Shown in pieces: positions 10,419 through 22,290 of a stretch of 64,000 nt of DNA. Under the pieces are notes generated by a model, which saw only the letters and a program-made list of their open reading frames with translations, ran no database searches and had not been told where the DNA came from. The position numbers and the translations under genes were made by a program. The stretch is taken from NCBI RefSeq assembly GCF_030035675.1, contig NC_084482.1, positions 187,337,873 to 187,401,872 of the forward strand, read 5' to 3'. The stretch is from Rhineura floridana (taxonomy: Eukaryota; Chordata; Lepidosauria; Squamata; Rhineuridae). Each line of letters begins with the position of its first letter. The first letter of the stretch is position 1.

Positions 10419-10536
10419 GGACGGGACATCCCTAAAGTAGAGGACATCTTCAGATAGAGGGCTGTTCTTTTGCAGCCCTACAAAAAAGAGGACTGTCATG
10501 TATAAAATAGGATAGGTGGCCACCCTACTTAAAAGG
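10419..10536. repeat. Probable small MITE or repeat remnant
   Basis: GAGGACATCTTCAGATAGAG and AAAAAAGAGGACTGTCATG repeats end in GGTGGCCACCCTAC. A related TAGGGTGACCATGCATCC start occurs at 52,245. The boundaries are unclear. Confidence 0.35.
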
Positions 10537-10544
10537 TACATTAT

Positions 10545-10615
10545 TATTTCTCATTATTATTGATTAAATTTATATCCCACCCTTCCTCCCAAAGGAGCCC
10601 ACTACTGGGGCTAGA
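10545..10615 (-). mobile_element. L2-type LINE tail fragment
   Basis: The run TTAAATTTATATCCCACCC with CTTCCTCCCAAAGGAGCCC is the 3' terminal part of the 'GAGCCCAGGGCGGCAAAC' L2 subfamily seen in full at 16,740 and 28,762. Confidence 0.6.
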
Positions 10616-13314
10616 TCAAAATTTGGCCACTTTAGTTAAGTGTTCACAAAGAGGTAGTGTACTATACATAAAAATGGTTTCCTGGATTTGGCTGTTCAAG
10701 GGACACAGGTATATGCACTTGGAGAGGACTTCTTCTGCCTCCCCTGCTAAAACATTTGATGCCCCATTCTGCCATGGTTCCCAGTGGGAGGGGGATACTG
10801 ATCACTTACAGACTCCTTTAGCTCTGTCTTATCTGCCTTTCCCTACATTCCATGTACATTGTGACTGGTAGGGCAAAAGGCAGATAGGTCCACAGTAGGT
10901 GAAGCTAGAGCCAATGATTGGGGGAGCCAACTACTTGTAGCATTGTCCCTTATCCTTCTCCCTGTTGAGTTTTACAAAGACAACACGGAAATTCAGGAGA
11001 AGGAATCTGACAGGCAGTGCCAACCCCTGGAGTGGATGTAAGTAAGAAGGCAGGCAGGATAGGCACTGGCTGAGGCCAGGCAGAAGTTGGTGGGACACTG
11101 CCCTGTGCACCCTAATGGACCAGCCTCCACTGTGAATCCACAGTAAGGGAAGAGGGAGCTGGCAAATGCCCAGTATATTGCTGAGTGGTGGGAAACACCT
11201 ACACAAACACATTAGGGACTTCTAATGGATCCCTAATGTGTCTGGAGCCCTTAACTTTTGCTACAGCCCCCTGAGGTACCATTTTTGAATGCATTAGGGG
11301 AGAAGTCAGGGGTAGAGCTTTTGAATGTGATTAAAGGTTCCTTTTCCTCCATAATTTGAGCACTGGGACAAATAATGTTTATGGCTGAGGTCCAGCTTAG
11401 AGCACATGCTTTTAATCACTATGCCGCATTAGTCCTACCATACAGCATGGGACTATGAACACAGTTAGCTTGCAATCCTTTACCCAGTTACCTAGGAATT
11501 GAACCTTCATAGAACTCCACAGGACTTTCTTCTGAGTAGACAAGCATAGGATTGTATGTCAAAACCACATTCAGTAGAGAGCTGTGTCAGTCCACTCAGG
11601 CTGCATTGCTCTATGGCTGTGGCTTGCTTGCTGCCTTCATGTTATGCAACTCCACACTTTAAGCTTCTCTGTGGCAGCAGCAAGAATTTGGGGGTGGGGT
11701 GGGTAGGGAGAGAGTTCAGGAACCGCTTGGCTGTCGGATCTCTTATACGCCAAGTAGTGGCTCAGACTTGATCCAGCAGTAACCCTTTTTCTTGTATTTC
11801 TCCAGAAGTGGGTCTCAACGTGTTTCTTTCCCAGAGTCTCTTGCCAAAGCTTCACTGAAGAAGTAAATGGAGGGAGGGGAGAGGGAGAGAAAATAGCACA
11901 AACCCCCCAAGCAAGAAAAGCACTCTTGCTGCTGGGGCCCAACTGTGCTGTGCAGGTTGAATTCCTTCCCAGCTCAGCTTTGCATTCTGTGACATCTTGC
12001 TGTGTCAAGTCTGATTACTCTAATCTTCGACAGGCTTTTTCAAAAGAAGGAACTCTGCTTAGAAGCTGGGCATGATCAGCATGAAAGCTGCCTTTGTGTG
12101 TAGCCTCTGGCAGTGTGCAAGGCAGTTGTTAGGTATATGAGAAAAAATGAATTCTTTACATGCCAGAGTAAACCATCAAGGGAAAACTTTTCTGCTCATC
12201 ACCTTGAAGATCCTGCTGCTGCTGCCACTGCTGCTGCTTCTCTGCCTCTCTTTCTCTGTGAGTGAAATGGGAGTGCAAGGCGCTGCATGTCGTCAGCACT
12301 ATCTCCGGCATGGGACACAGGATGTGTCTGTCCACACATAGTGGCATTGACAGCATGGCACAATTATAAGGATCCACTAAAAAACTCCAGTACTGTGTCT
12401 TTTGCTCACACACTGCAAAAAGCCAGGAGAGTTAAATCAAAATCACTGCGGAGGACGACACAGAACTCCTAAAATCATGGGAGCAGCTCATGGGAAAAAG
12501 GTAATACTTTTGTGCTTTGTCAACATAGTTTTTAGATGAGACGGCTCTGCTTAGCTAGCCTTTACTGGGACTGACGGACTGAGATGGTCGTATTAGCATG
12601 ACTTAAGTGCCAAACTAGTTGTTACTTTAATTCCATAGTAAGCAGCTATGTATGTGGGATTTTTAAAAATGTAATCACAGGTGCAAAAGAAGGTGACTAT
12701 CATCAGGTTCATGAGAAGGGGAGGTTTATCCCTTCCTTCTCGTTCCCAGCAATGATCTAGATGGATGTCATCCCCCTGCAGCACAACAATGAAGCTTAGG
12801 GGAAAAGCTCCCATTTGCACCAATTGACGGGGTGGGGGATGGATAACTGGGTGCTGCAGTACTGGCCTGATGGCGTTCTCCCTCTGCGCCTGTATTAAAA
12901 TAAAGAAAAGGCGCAGATGTAATTGCACACTACACAGTAAGTTTGGCCTTAAGGAGCAGCCACTATATGGAATCTAGTCACACCTAGGACCCTGCCAGAC
13001 ATCCTTTTAATTGTGCATTCGTGATGACTTGCGTACATGATGCTGTTGGGGCGGTTATATGTGATTTCGCTTTCAATAGTTTGTGCCTGCAAATGTTTTG
13101 GGGCAAACATACTGCTTCGTTTCCAGTCAGTGCATGTCCCATAATTTCCTCATGAAATATTGTGATTTTGAGTATCACAATTGTTCCAGATTGTTTCTTG
13201 TAGACAGCAATAATGCAATAACTTTGAGGAAGCATTGGAGAACAACTAAAAATGTGGAATAATGTATGGATGGTCGAGTACAAATCCACTGTTAATGTAC
13301 TGTTATGTAATCAG
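10616..13314. other. Mostly single-copy-looking DNA
   Basis: 11,470-11,556 holds one copy of the short repeat that pairs GCAATCC/ACTTTCTTCTGAGTAGAC motifs. Nothing else is assignable. The plus frame at 12,147-12,341 has a leucine-rich run (LLLLPLLLLLCLSF) coded by CTG repeats. The frame lacks other support, and the CTG run is better read as low-complexity DNA. 12,600-13,300 shows no family I recognise. Confidence 0.35.
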
Positions 13315-14200
13315 CAGAGCTTGGAAGATTACTTTTTAAAAGTAATAAATTACAGTTACAATTACTTGGCCAAAAAAGCAGTAATTACAGTTACAATTGC
13401 TCTGAAAGTAACTGATTACTTTACTTTTTCTCAAAAGTAATCACTACAATTACATTTCAGTTACTTTTTAAAAAAATGCCTACAAGGTGCTGGCCTTGGC
13501 TGCTTCACATCTAAGTAGCCTAAAACAATATTAAAACTAAACACACACACACAGGGGGTAGTAGAAGGGTTCGAATCCCCACATAGCCATGAAGCTCATT
13601 GGGTGACCTTGGGCCAGTCACTGCCTCTCATGAAAACCCTATTCATAGGGTCACCATAAGTCGGAATCAGCTTGAAGGCAGTACATTTATTTTTTATTTT
13701 GAAGATGATGATTATGATAATGCAGCATTTCAAATTAATTCTGTATGACAAGCATTCCATGCCAAGCTTGGAAAACCAAGGAGGAGGTATAAAATGTAGA
13801 CAAAAATACTTTTGACAAAATGCCGTTTATCCTTTATATCTATATCTATAAGTAACAATACAGCTGAATGATGTATGTAAAGTATTTTTTCTCTTTCCCT
13901 TTTTTATTAGTATTTTAGTACTACTGCTAAAGTTCTGATAAAATAATAAAGCATTCATTAGCCAAATTCAAATGATTAGAACACATCACATAAATTCCAC
14001 TGAAGTTGGAGTTTTTGCCATAGAAAAGGCAAAAAATACATACCCTATGATAGCCCAATAGACAATCAGAACTAATATAAAACCCTATTGCTTCTCATTT
14101 GCAAATGTTGCAAGATCTAAGGTAACTCTAGATCATGTGAGTTCAGGTGATGCATGTTATGTAAATTTGTATAGATATTAGCAGAGATTGTCAACAGTCT
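13315..14200. mobile_element. Tol2-like hAT deletion derivative carrying a SINE fragment
   Basis: The left end 13,315-13,566 starts CAGAGCTTGGAAG and matches 35,734-35,997 at about 93% by eye. It then jumps to 13,567-13,688, a Sauria-type SINE fragment, and 13,689-14,200. These match 38,948-39,072 and 39,073-39,598 of the full-length element, the last at roughly 97%. The whole transposase gene is therefore deleted. No second terminus (CCAAGCTCTG) is visible downstream, and the copy passes into the repeat at 14,201, so its far end is lost or replaced. Confidence 0.8.
13567..13688 (+). mobile_element. Sauria-type SINE fragment inside Tol2-like derivative
   Basis: It reads CCCCACATAGCCATGAAGCT, GGGTGACCTTGGGCCAGTCA, then jumps from CTGCCTCTC to ATGAAAACCCTATTCATAGG and ends in CACCATAAGTCGG and CTTGAAGGC. 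Compared with the complete SINE at 50,463, the middle GAGGAAGGCAATGG block is missing. The copy at 38,948-39,072 lacks the same block. Confidence 0.8.
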
Positions 14201-14441
14201 GAGATGTGTGTGTGCCAATGTGTGTGTTTACCTAAGTGGCAGGCTTTTACTCTGCACTGAGATCACTGAGACTTAAGACTTAGTAAAATAAGAAAAACTA
14301 TTTTATTTATAGAAATACATAGTAGATGGGAAAGGCATACCTAGTTCTAACTAACTTGGAGGCGCAACACTCAGGTTTGGGAGTTGCCCTCCTGGCTCAG
14401 GAGGGAGAGAGCAGAGACAAAGGTGTCTCCTCTCTCTTGGA
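14201..14441 (-). repeat. Unclassified repeat segments B/C (LTR-like features)
   Basis: On the minus strand this matches 25,545-25,780. Shared features are a CCTGAGCC...GGGCAACTC block, GTATTTCTATAAATAAAATA (poly(A)-signal-like), and a CA/TG-rich end next to TCTCAGACTG. The joint at 14,200 falls where the full-length Tol2-like element instead continues with ATCTCTCTC. It could be a solo-LTR fossil or a variable internal region of the transposon family. Boundaries are not resolved. Confidence 0.4.
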
Positions 14442-14597
14442 TTACTTTATTGCTTAACTGCATTCTGTGTTTGCCTCTGTAATTCTCACTTTTTTTACCC
14501 ACTGTTTGAATGTCTTTTGGGAATGCCTACTGATTATTTGTTATCATTTTGGGCTGATTACCTTCAGCTATTATCTCACCAAAGTTGCATACACATG

Positions 14598-14745
14598 ACA
14601 GATTTAAAGCACATTTCCACCACCACCCCAAAAAAGAATCCTGGGAACTGTAGTTTGTTACGGGTGCTGGGAATTGTAGCTCTGTGAGGAGTAAACTACA
14701 GTCCCCAAGATTCTTGGGGAAAAGCCATGTGCTTACATGTATGGT
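14598..14745. mobile_element. Palindromic MITE (AATCCTGGGAACTGTAG family)
   Basis: TTTAAAGCACATTTCCACC at left pairs with AAAAGCCATGTGCTTACATG at right, around GAATCCTGGGAACTGTAGTT and its mirror. It is followed at 14,746-14,815 by the AGTAAATCC/TTACTTCCAAGTAAG short repeat. Confidence 0.65.
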
Positions 14746-14896
14746 ATCTACTGGGAGAAGTAAATCCTATTTACTGCTATGGGAATTACTTCCAAGTAAG
14801 TATGCTTGGAATTGCAGCTTTTAGGTCATTTTTGAGCAGGGGAAAAATCTTAGCTCAAGCATCTCAAATTGCTTGTGCATTCGCTTTAAATTGAGA

Positions 14897-15176
14897 TGGG
14901 AAACCCGTGGCAGTTCAGATGTTGTTGGACTTCAACTTCCATCATCCATGACTACTGGCCATGCTGGCTGGGACTGATGGGAGTCACAGTACAACAACAT
15001 CTAGAGCAGCCTTTCCCAACCAATGTGCCTCCAGATGTTGTTGGACCACAACTCCCATCAGCCTCAACCAGCATTACCAATGGTCAGGAAAGATGGGAAT
15101 TGTGGTCCAACAACATCTGGAGGCACACTGGTTGGGAAAGGCTGATCTAGATGGACACAGGCCTCCCATTCCTGAC
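14897..15176. mobile_element. MITE nested inside an older MITE
   Basis: The inner element, 15,007-15,144, has ends CAGCCTTTCCCAACC and GGTTGGGAAAGGCTG, with flanking ATCTAGAG and ATCTAGAT (7 of 8 match, an hAT-length duplication). It interrupts an older unit of related core (CAGATGTTGTTGGACTTCAA...ACAACAACATCTAGAG) that resumes at 15,153 with GGACACAGGCCTCCC. Both carry ACTCCCATCAGCC-like arms. Neither is coding. Confidence 0.75.
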
Positions 15177-15815
15177 TTACAACATTTTTATTATTATTAT
15201 TATTTAATTATTTAATTATTACCACTTATTCTGCTAATGCACTCACTGTTTAAAATAGGGCCTTATTACACAAGATGAAAGGGGATGGAAAGGAAAAAAG
15301 AAAATAAACACAAATCAGGTTCCTTGGCCATATAAGGAGGCAGTTTAGGAGAGGGAAATCCAATTGGCAATTGGTCCTAGCCAACAGAGTGGGGCAGGGT
15401 GTCTGTCTCACTACTCTTTGTGTGTCAGCCAGATGAAATGGCTAATGATGGAGACAGTTCTGGAAAGGGAGCACAAGCAATTTAGGACGTTTCCCAATGA
15501 TCTGTTGATTGAGAATTCATCCTGATTTGTTTGCAGGGAGTTTAGATGACATCAGCCACTTAATGAGCATTCATTCCGATTTGTTTGTGGGGACGCTAGA
15601 TGATGAATCAAAGCAAGAATTATCCCACACTTTCCAGTTCATTTCCTCAACTCTTTCCTTATCATAAAAAGTCTAATCTTTTGGGGAAGTGAGTTTTTTC
15701 ACAAGACCTCTCAATCAACAATAACTGTGCTACCTGAACTTGCTGATACATGACTGAATCCCACCCCAAAATAGTGACAGCCTGGAAGTGCTCTTAGTCC
15801 TAGCCAGATGGAGGG
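15177..15815. other. AT-rich run and unassigned DNA
   Basis: A (TTA)n / TTAATTATT run lies at 15,188-15,222. The rest, including two similar blocks with CATCCTGATTTGTTTGCAGG (15,521) and CATTCCGATTTGTTTGTGGG (15,573), is unassigned. Those two blocks look like a diverged local duplication of about 50 bp. Confidence 0.4.
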
Positions 15816-16736
15816 GGGCCTGTCAGTGGCGTCACTACAGGGGTGTGGGGGGTGCAGACCACACCAGGTGACACCATCAGAGGGGGGTGATTCTCAGCTT
15901 TAATTTTCAAAAATTAAGTTTCTAGGTGGTCCGGTTCTCGAGATAGACATAAAAACATCAGCCCACCCATTAAATCTTTTTTTAAACTACTGTATAGCAC
16001 TTCATAGCTTTAACCCTGCCCGTTCAGGATTGCAGCCAATCAGTGAAGTGTTTGTTTGACCTGTGGCAGTGTCTAGTAAACCTCATTGCAAGGCCAGGAA
16101 ATGGTGGTTTCCCTGCCCCCGTTTATCTGAAAATCTCATAAATTGGGTAAGTATATACATTTCAGTTTTTCCCCCTCTTGTGTGTAGGAGTCAGATCCTG
16201 GGCAGTGTTTTGAAAACCTTCCCAATACTTGCTTTTGTGGGAGTAAAAGCATTGCTAATCCCATATCTCCAGAGTAAATCCCATTGAATTCAATAGGATT
16301 TACTTTTGAGTAGACATGGTTATGAATGTGCTGAAAATCAATGGGACTTTGGAGTGAATGTAAAAAATTGTGTTTGTGTTCTCTTTCTGTCCCCCCCCCT
16401 CCAGTCCTATTTTAAAGCAAGTAGGCAGAGCTTACTTAGGTATTACCGTTTATATTCTGTAGGAAACGAATACTGATTTTTTTAAAACTAATACTGATTT
16501 TTCTGCAATGACCAACTGGTTTGACAATAAACTATTATATGGGCTGTATGTATTTATACATCTGCAGTGTGTGTGTGTAGTCTTTCCAACAACCCTGTGA
16601 GGTAGGGTTGGAAACCAAGGCAGCTCACAACAAGAAATAAAGCCATTTAAAATCCAATAACCATAAAGCAAGAATAAACAGTTGGAAAACATCCTAAAAA
16701 GGCATGATTCTGAATTTTGGGTTGGGTGAATGAAGT

Positions 16737-17020
16737 TTATTTATTTATTATTTGATTTATATCCCACCCTTCCTCCCAGCAGGAGCCCAGGGCGGCAAAC
16801 AAAAGCACTAAAAGCACTTTAAAACATCATAAACACAGACTTTAAAATATATGAAAACATCTTTGAAAATATTTTTTTAAAGTTTTAAAAAAAATTTTAA
16901 AAAAAGAAAAGGCTTAAAAACATTAAAAAGCAATTCCAACACAGACTCAGACTGGGATAAGGTCTCAACTTAAAAGAACAAGTTGAAAGAACAAGTTCCT
17001 TATCACTTGAGGCTGTAGTT
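16737..17020 (-). mobile_element. L2-type LINE 3' end
   Basis: TTATTTGATTTATATCCCACC and CAGGAGCCCAGGGCGGCAAAC followed by repeated AAAAGCACTTTAAAAC blocks. It belongs to the same subfamily as 28,762-29,745 and lies inside the 15.8-23.2 kb composite. Confidence 0.75.
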
Positions 17021-17164
17021 CTCTGCACACTTCCCAGTTTGAGTAAGCCCCATTGAATACATTGGGACTTGCTTCTGAATAAACAAACATCAGATTGCAC
17101 TATAAATATATTTACAGATTGTGTAATTCATAAACATATTTGAGAGTCATGTTTATGTTTTGCA

Positions 17165-18026
17165 GTGTTTTGCACCGTCTGCAGCATGTATGACTATCTG
17201 CCTGTTGGACAGAAGTCGTGGGTGTGCTCTCGGTGCAATGAGCTCCTGGCTCTCCGGGAACGACTTCATTTCCTTGAGGCCAAGGTAGCGGACCTGGAAA
17301 AGCTGAGAGAGGCAGAGAGGTGTGTGGAGGAGGCCTTCAGGGACGTTATAGCCGTGTCCCACTCCAACGATGATAGCTCTCCTGCTATCATGGAGACGAT
17401 GGTCTCAGGGAAGGAGAGCATCCAGCTGAGGAAGAGGGAAACGATCCCTTAGAAGGGACCCATTCCTTGGGGGATGAGCAGCTATCCTGTCGTGCTGAGG
17501 ATATATCTCCAGGGGGTGGAGGGATCCTTGTAGTGGGTGATTTGATCATTAGGAACATAGACAGTGGGGTGTGTGATGGGCGTGTAGACCGCAAGGTGTT
17601 TTGCCTGCCTGGTGCAAAGGTTGCGGATATCACCCGTCATTTAGATAGTTTGGTAGACAGTGCTGGGGAAGAGTCAGTGGTCGTGGTGCACGTTGGCACC
17701 AACGACATGGGGAAATGCAGCCGTGAGGTCCTGGAAGCAAAATTTAGGTTGCTAGGTAGGATGCTGAAAGCAGGACCTCCAAGGTGGCTTTCTCTGAAAT
17801 GCTACCGGTTCCATGCGCAGGACCAGCCAGACAGGCCCAGCTTTGCAGTCTCAATGCGTGGATGAGACGATGGTGTCAGGTGGAAGGGTTTGGATTTGTT
17901 AGGCACTGGGGAACATTTTGGGACAAGCCGGGCCTGTACAAAAGGGACAGGCTCCACTTGAACCAGAATGGAACCAGACTGCTGTCACTTAAAATTAAAA
18001 AGGTAGCAGAGCAGCTTTTAAACTGA
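17165..18026 (+). pseudogene. CR1 ORF1 (zinc-finger/esterase protein), frameshifted
   Basis: The N-terminus has a paired-cysteine finger (CTVCSMYDYL...WVCSRC) and then a coiled-coil-like ELLALRERLHFLEAKVADLE stretch. After a frame change near 17,420 the text continues as an SGNH/GDSL-type esterase-like domain: GGILVVGDLIIRN, VFCLPGAKVADI and VVHVGTNDMGK. The catalytic Ser of the GDS motif reads Leu here. A second frame change near 17,780 leads to PVPCAGPARQAQLC and RLHLNQNGTRLLSL, ending at 18,026. CR1 ORF1 esterase-like domains are known from birds and turtles; the two frameshifts mean this copy makes no full protein. Confidence 0.8.
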
Positions 18027-18246
18027 CTGAGGGGGGAAACCCGACAGGAGCTGAGGAAGGTCCGGTTCAGAATAAACCTCCCCCCTGGGATAAAAACCAA
18101 AGAAATGATGAAATTTTAAAAGGGGTAGGCCTAGAAGTAGGCATTGTGAGAGCAGGGGCACAGGATACAGAAGGGCACAGGATACAGGATACAGGGGCAC
18201 AGAAGAGCAAAATTACCACAGGCCAAACCACAAGTGCCAAAGACAC

Positions 18247-21024
18247 TTGAAGAGAGACACTGCTTACAAGTGCCTGTACGCTAATGCTAGGAGCCTCCGA
18301 ACCAAGATGGGAGAACTGGAGTGCTTGGTCTTAGAGGAGAGCATTGATATAGTGAGCATAACGGAGACCTGGTGGAATGGAGAAAACCAGTGGGATACGG
18401 TTATCCCTGGATATAAACTATATCGGAAGGACAGGGCAGGACGTATTGGTGGCGGAGTCGCTCTATACGTGAAAGAAGGCATTGAATCCAGCAAGATCGA
18501 AACCCCAAAAGAGGCAGACTCCTCCACAGAATCGCTGTGGGTGGTGATACCATGCCCCAGGAGGGACTTAATACTGGGAACGATCTATCGTCCCCCTGAT
18601 CAAAATGCTCAGGGAGACCTTGAGATGAGATATGAAATTGAGGAAGCATCCAAACTAGGAAATGTGGTAGTAATGGGTGACTTCAACTACACAGACATAG
18701 ACTGGCCGCATATGTGTTCCAGTCATGACAAAGAAGCAAATTTTCTAGATATTCTAAATGACTATTCCCTAGACCAGTTGGTCATGGAACCAACCAGAGG
18801 GATGGCAACCCTGGACTTAATCCTCAGTGGGGACCGGGACCTGGTGCGAGATGTAAGTGTTGTTGAACCGACTGGGAGCAGTGACCACAGTGCTATTAAA
18901 TTAAACATACATGTAACTGGCCAATTGCCAAGAAAATCTAACACGGTCACATTTGACTTCAAAAGAGGAAACTTCACAAAAATGAGGGGATTGGTAAAAA
19001 GAAAGCTGAAAAACAAAGTCCAGAGGGTCACATCACTCGAAAATGCTTGGAAGTTGTTTAAAAACACTATATTAGAAGCACAACTGGGATGCATACCGCA
19101 GATCAGAAAAGGTACCGCCAGGGCCAAGGAGATGCCAGCATGGTTAATGAGCAAAGTCAAGGAAGCTCTTAGAGGCAAAAAGTCTTCCTTCAGAAAATGG
19201 AAGTCTTGTCCGAATGAAGAAAATAAAAAGGAACACAAACTCTGGCCAAAGAAATGCAAGAAGACAATAAGGGATGCTAAAAAAGAATTTGAGGAGCACA
19301 TTGCTAAGAACATAAAAACCAACAACAAAAAATTCTATAAATACATTCAAAGCAGGAGACCATCTAGGGAGGCGATTGGACCCTTGGATGATAAGGGAGT
19401 CAAAGGTGTACTAAAGAACGATAAGGAGATTGCAGAGAAGCTAAATGAATTCTTTGCATCTGTCTTCACAGTGGAAGATATAGGGCAGATCCCTGAACCT
19501 GAACTAACATTTGCAGGAAGGGATCCTGAGGAACTGAGACAAATAGTGGTAACGAGAGAGGAAGTTCTAGGTTTAATGGACAATATAAAAACTGACAAAT
19601 CACCGGGCCCGGATGGCATCCACCCGAGAGTTCTCAAAGAACTCAGATGTGAAATTGCTGATCTGCTAACTAAAATATGTAACTTGTCCCTCGGGTCCTC
19701 CTCCGTGCCTGAGGACTGGAAAGTGACAAATGTAACGCCAATCTTCAAAAAGGGATCCAGAGGGGATCCTGGAAATTACAGGCCAGTTAGCTTAACTTCT
19801 GTCCCTGGAAAACTGGTAGAAAGTACTATTAAAGCTAGATTAACTAAGCACATAGAAGAACAAGCCTTGCTGAAGCAGAGCCAGCATGGCTTCTGCAAGG
19901 GAAAGTCCTGTCTCAGTAACCTATTAGAATTCTTTGAGAGTGTCAAGAAGCATATAGATAGAGGTGATCCAGTGGACATAGTGTACTTAGACTTTCAAAA
20001 AGCTTTTGACAAGGTACCTCACCAAAGACTTCTGAGGAAGCTTAGCAGTCATGGAATAAGAGGAGAGGTCCTCTTGTGGATAAGGAATTGGTTGAGAAGC
20101 AGAAAGCAGAGAGTAGGAATAAATGGACAGTTCTCCCAATGGAGGGCTGTAGAAAGTGGAGTCCCTCAAGGATCGGTATTGGGACCTGTACTTTTCAACT
20201 TGTTCATTAATGACCTAGAATTAGGAGTGAGCAGTGAAGTGGCCAAGTTTGCTGACGACACTAAATTGTTCAGGGTTGTTAAAACAAAAAGGGATTGCGA
20301 AGAGCTCCAAAAAGACCTCTCCAAACTGAGTGAATGGGCGGAAAAATGGCAAATGAAATTCAATATAAACAAGTGTAAAATTATGCATATTGGAGCAAAA
20401 AATCTGAATTTCACATATACGCTCATGGGGTCTGAACTGGCGGTGACCGACCAGGAGAGAGACCTCGGGGTTGTAGTGGATAGGATGATGAAAATGTCGA
20501 CCTAGTGTGCGGCAGCTGTGAAAAAGGCAAATTCCATGCTAGCGATAATTAGGAAAGGTATTGAAAATAAAACAGCCGATATCATAATGTTGTTGTATAA
20601 ATCTATGGTGCGGCCGCATTTGGAATACTGTGTACAGTTCTGGTTGCCTCATCTCAAAAAGGATATTCTAGAGTTGGAAAAGGTTCAGAAGAGGGCAACC
20701 AGAATGATCAAGGGGATGGAGCGACTCCCTTACGAGGAAAGGTTGCAGCATTTGGGGCTTTTTAGTTTAGAGAAAAGGCGGGTCAGAGGAGACATGATAG
20801 AAGTGTATAAAATTATGCATGGCATTGAGAAAGTGGATAGAGAAAAGTTCTTCTTCCTCTCTCATAATACTAGAACTCGTGGACATTCAAAGAAGCTGAA
20901 TGTTGGAAGATTCAGGACAGACAAAAGGAAGTACTTCTTTACTCAGCGCATAGTTAAACTATGGAATTTGCTCCCACAAGATGCAGTAATGGCCACCAGC
21001 TTGGATGGCTTTAAAAGAAGATAG
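18247..21024 (+). pseudogene. CR1 ORF2 endonuclease/reverse transcriptase, one nonsense codon
   Basis: An APE-type endonuclease comes first: NARSLRTKMGELE, ITETWW (about residue 39), GGGVALYV, IYRPP, GDFN (144-147) and SDHSAI. The reverse transcriptase follows: KSPGPDGIHPRVLKEL, NYRPVSLTSVPGKL, VYLDFQKAFDKVPH, SGVPQGSVLGPVLF and the catalytic FADD (668-671). After KMST a TAG at 20,503-20,505 interrupts the frame. The same frame then continues as CAAAVKKANSMLA to FKRR at 21,024. A C-to-T change in a CAG codon explains the stop. The frame opens at 18,247 with TTG and has no obvious ATG. The uninterrupted 752 codons imply a young insertion. Confidence 0.9.
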
Positions 21025-21267
21025 ACAAATTCATGGAGGACAGGGCTATCAATGGCTACTAGCCGTGATGGCTGTGCTCTGCCACCCTAGTCAGAGGCAG
21101 CATGCTTCTGAAAACCAGTTGCCGGAAGCCTCAGGAGGGGAGAGTGTTCTTGCACTCGGATCCTGCTTGTGGGCTTCCCCCAGGCACCTGGTTGGCCACT
21201 GTGAGAACAGGATGCTGGACTAGATGGGCCACTGGCCTGATCCAGCAGGCTCTTCTTATGTTCTTAT

Positions 21268-22290
21268 ATAAATATTTCTTCATACTGTGTCCCAATAAAT
21301 ATTTGATTTCACACTATGGTTGTAGATGATTTTTTCCTCTACATTTTAAGTGTGCCCTTCTTCCTGAGGGTGGTCATTGTTCTCCGTTGTTTTCATCCTG
21401 AGGGGAGGATAGGCTGAGAGACGGTGAGTAGCACATTTAAGGTCTCTTCACCTCCCCCCCTTTTTTATTTGTATTTATTTTATATTTCTCCAATATCTTC
21501 CCCTGTCTGTTTTTATGTATTCTAAATATTTTTAGATTAAATCAATAGGAAATCATAATTGTGAACCTCCCTAAAAGCAATTTACCTATCCTTATGTTTT
21601 GGCAAAGTGATGGTGTAAAGGCATGCTGGTAGAACAAAAGACCATGTTTGAGGCATGTTACAAGGTGTTTGAGGCATGTTACAAGGTGTTTGAGGACTTT
21701 GTGACACATTACTTTTTGAGACCTGTAGATTCATGTTGGAAAGAACACATGCACGTATTGAATGGTGGCTTGGGTGCTGTTTTTTCTGTCTACGATGCAT
21801 GCGTAGGGAAGGTGATACATCATCTGGCAGCTAGCTTCATAACGTGAGAATGAAAAACATTTGGATCACCATTCACTTGTTTACTTTTCTCACTATTGAG
21901 ACCACTTCATATATTACTTTTTCATACACAGAAATTTAATCTTTGTATAGGAAAAAGTATTTTGTAAAATGTGAAGGACAGTGGCTGCCCAGTCAGTATA
22001 ACCACTGTACAAGATCTACTCAGCAACTGTAATTACCTTTTTGTTTTGAGTGCCCTTTTGTCTGGGTCTTGGTTCAGGTGTGTATCCAACTTTGATGTGC
22101 TTATGGAAGGGGTGTGCAAGTAGTGCCCCCCCCCAAGTGTGGAGGCTTGGACAAACATTGTGTTATGGAAAACCAAAGTCTGTGTGAAAGTACATATTTG
22201 GGAATGCCATCAGTGTAATCCTAAACACACTTAATAAATAGTATCGAACTTGCACGTCACAAAATATATTACGGTCATGTCCATAAGCAC
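21268..22290. other. Right arm of the 15.8-23.2 kb element
   Basis: No transposase or host exon is seen. It includes a perfect 21-bp tandem duplication at 21,650-21,691 (unit GAGGCATGTTACAAGGTGTTT). The rest is AT-rich and unassigned. Confidence 0.5.

Larger units (their letters stand above)
17140..21267 (+). mobile_element. CR1 LINE, nearly full length
   Basis: It contains an ORF1 region (17,165-18,026), an ORF2 (18,247-21,024) and the 3' end GGATGCTGGACTAGATGGG...GGCTCTTCTTATGTTCTTAT at 21,210-21,267. It is about 4.1 kb, close to the usual CR1 length of 4-4.5 kb; the 5' UTR is short or absent, so it is slightly 5' truncated. ORF2 has a single nonsense codon and ORF1 has frameshifts, so it is recent but not functional as read. 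It sits inside the composite at 15,824-23,167. Confidence 0.9.

Noticed and set aside
12147-12341. Plus frame with a leucine-rich, signal-peptide-like start
   Set aside because: The leucines come from a CTG repeat run; an opposite-strand frame is equally open and nothing else supports a gene.
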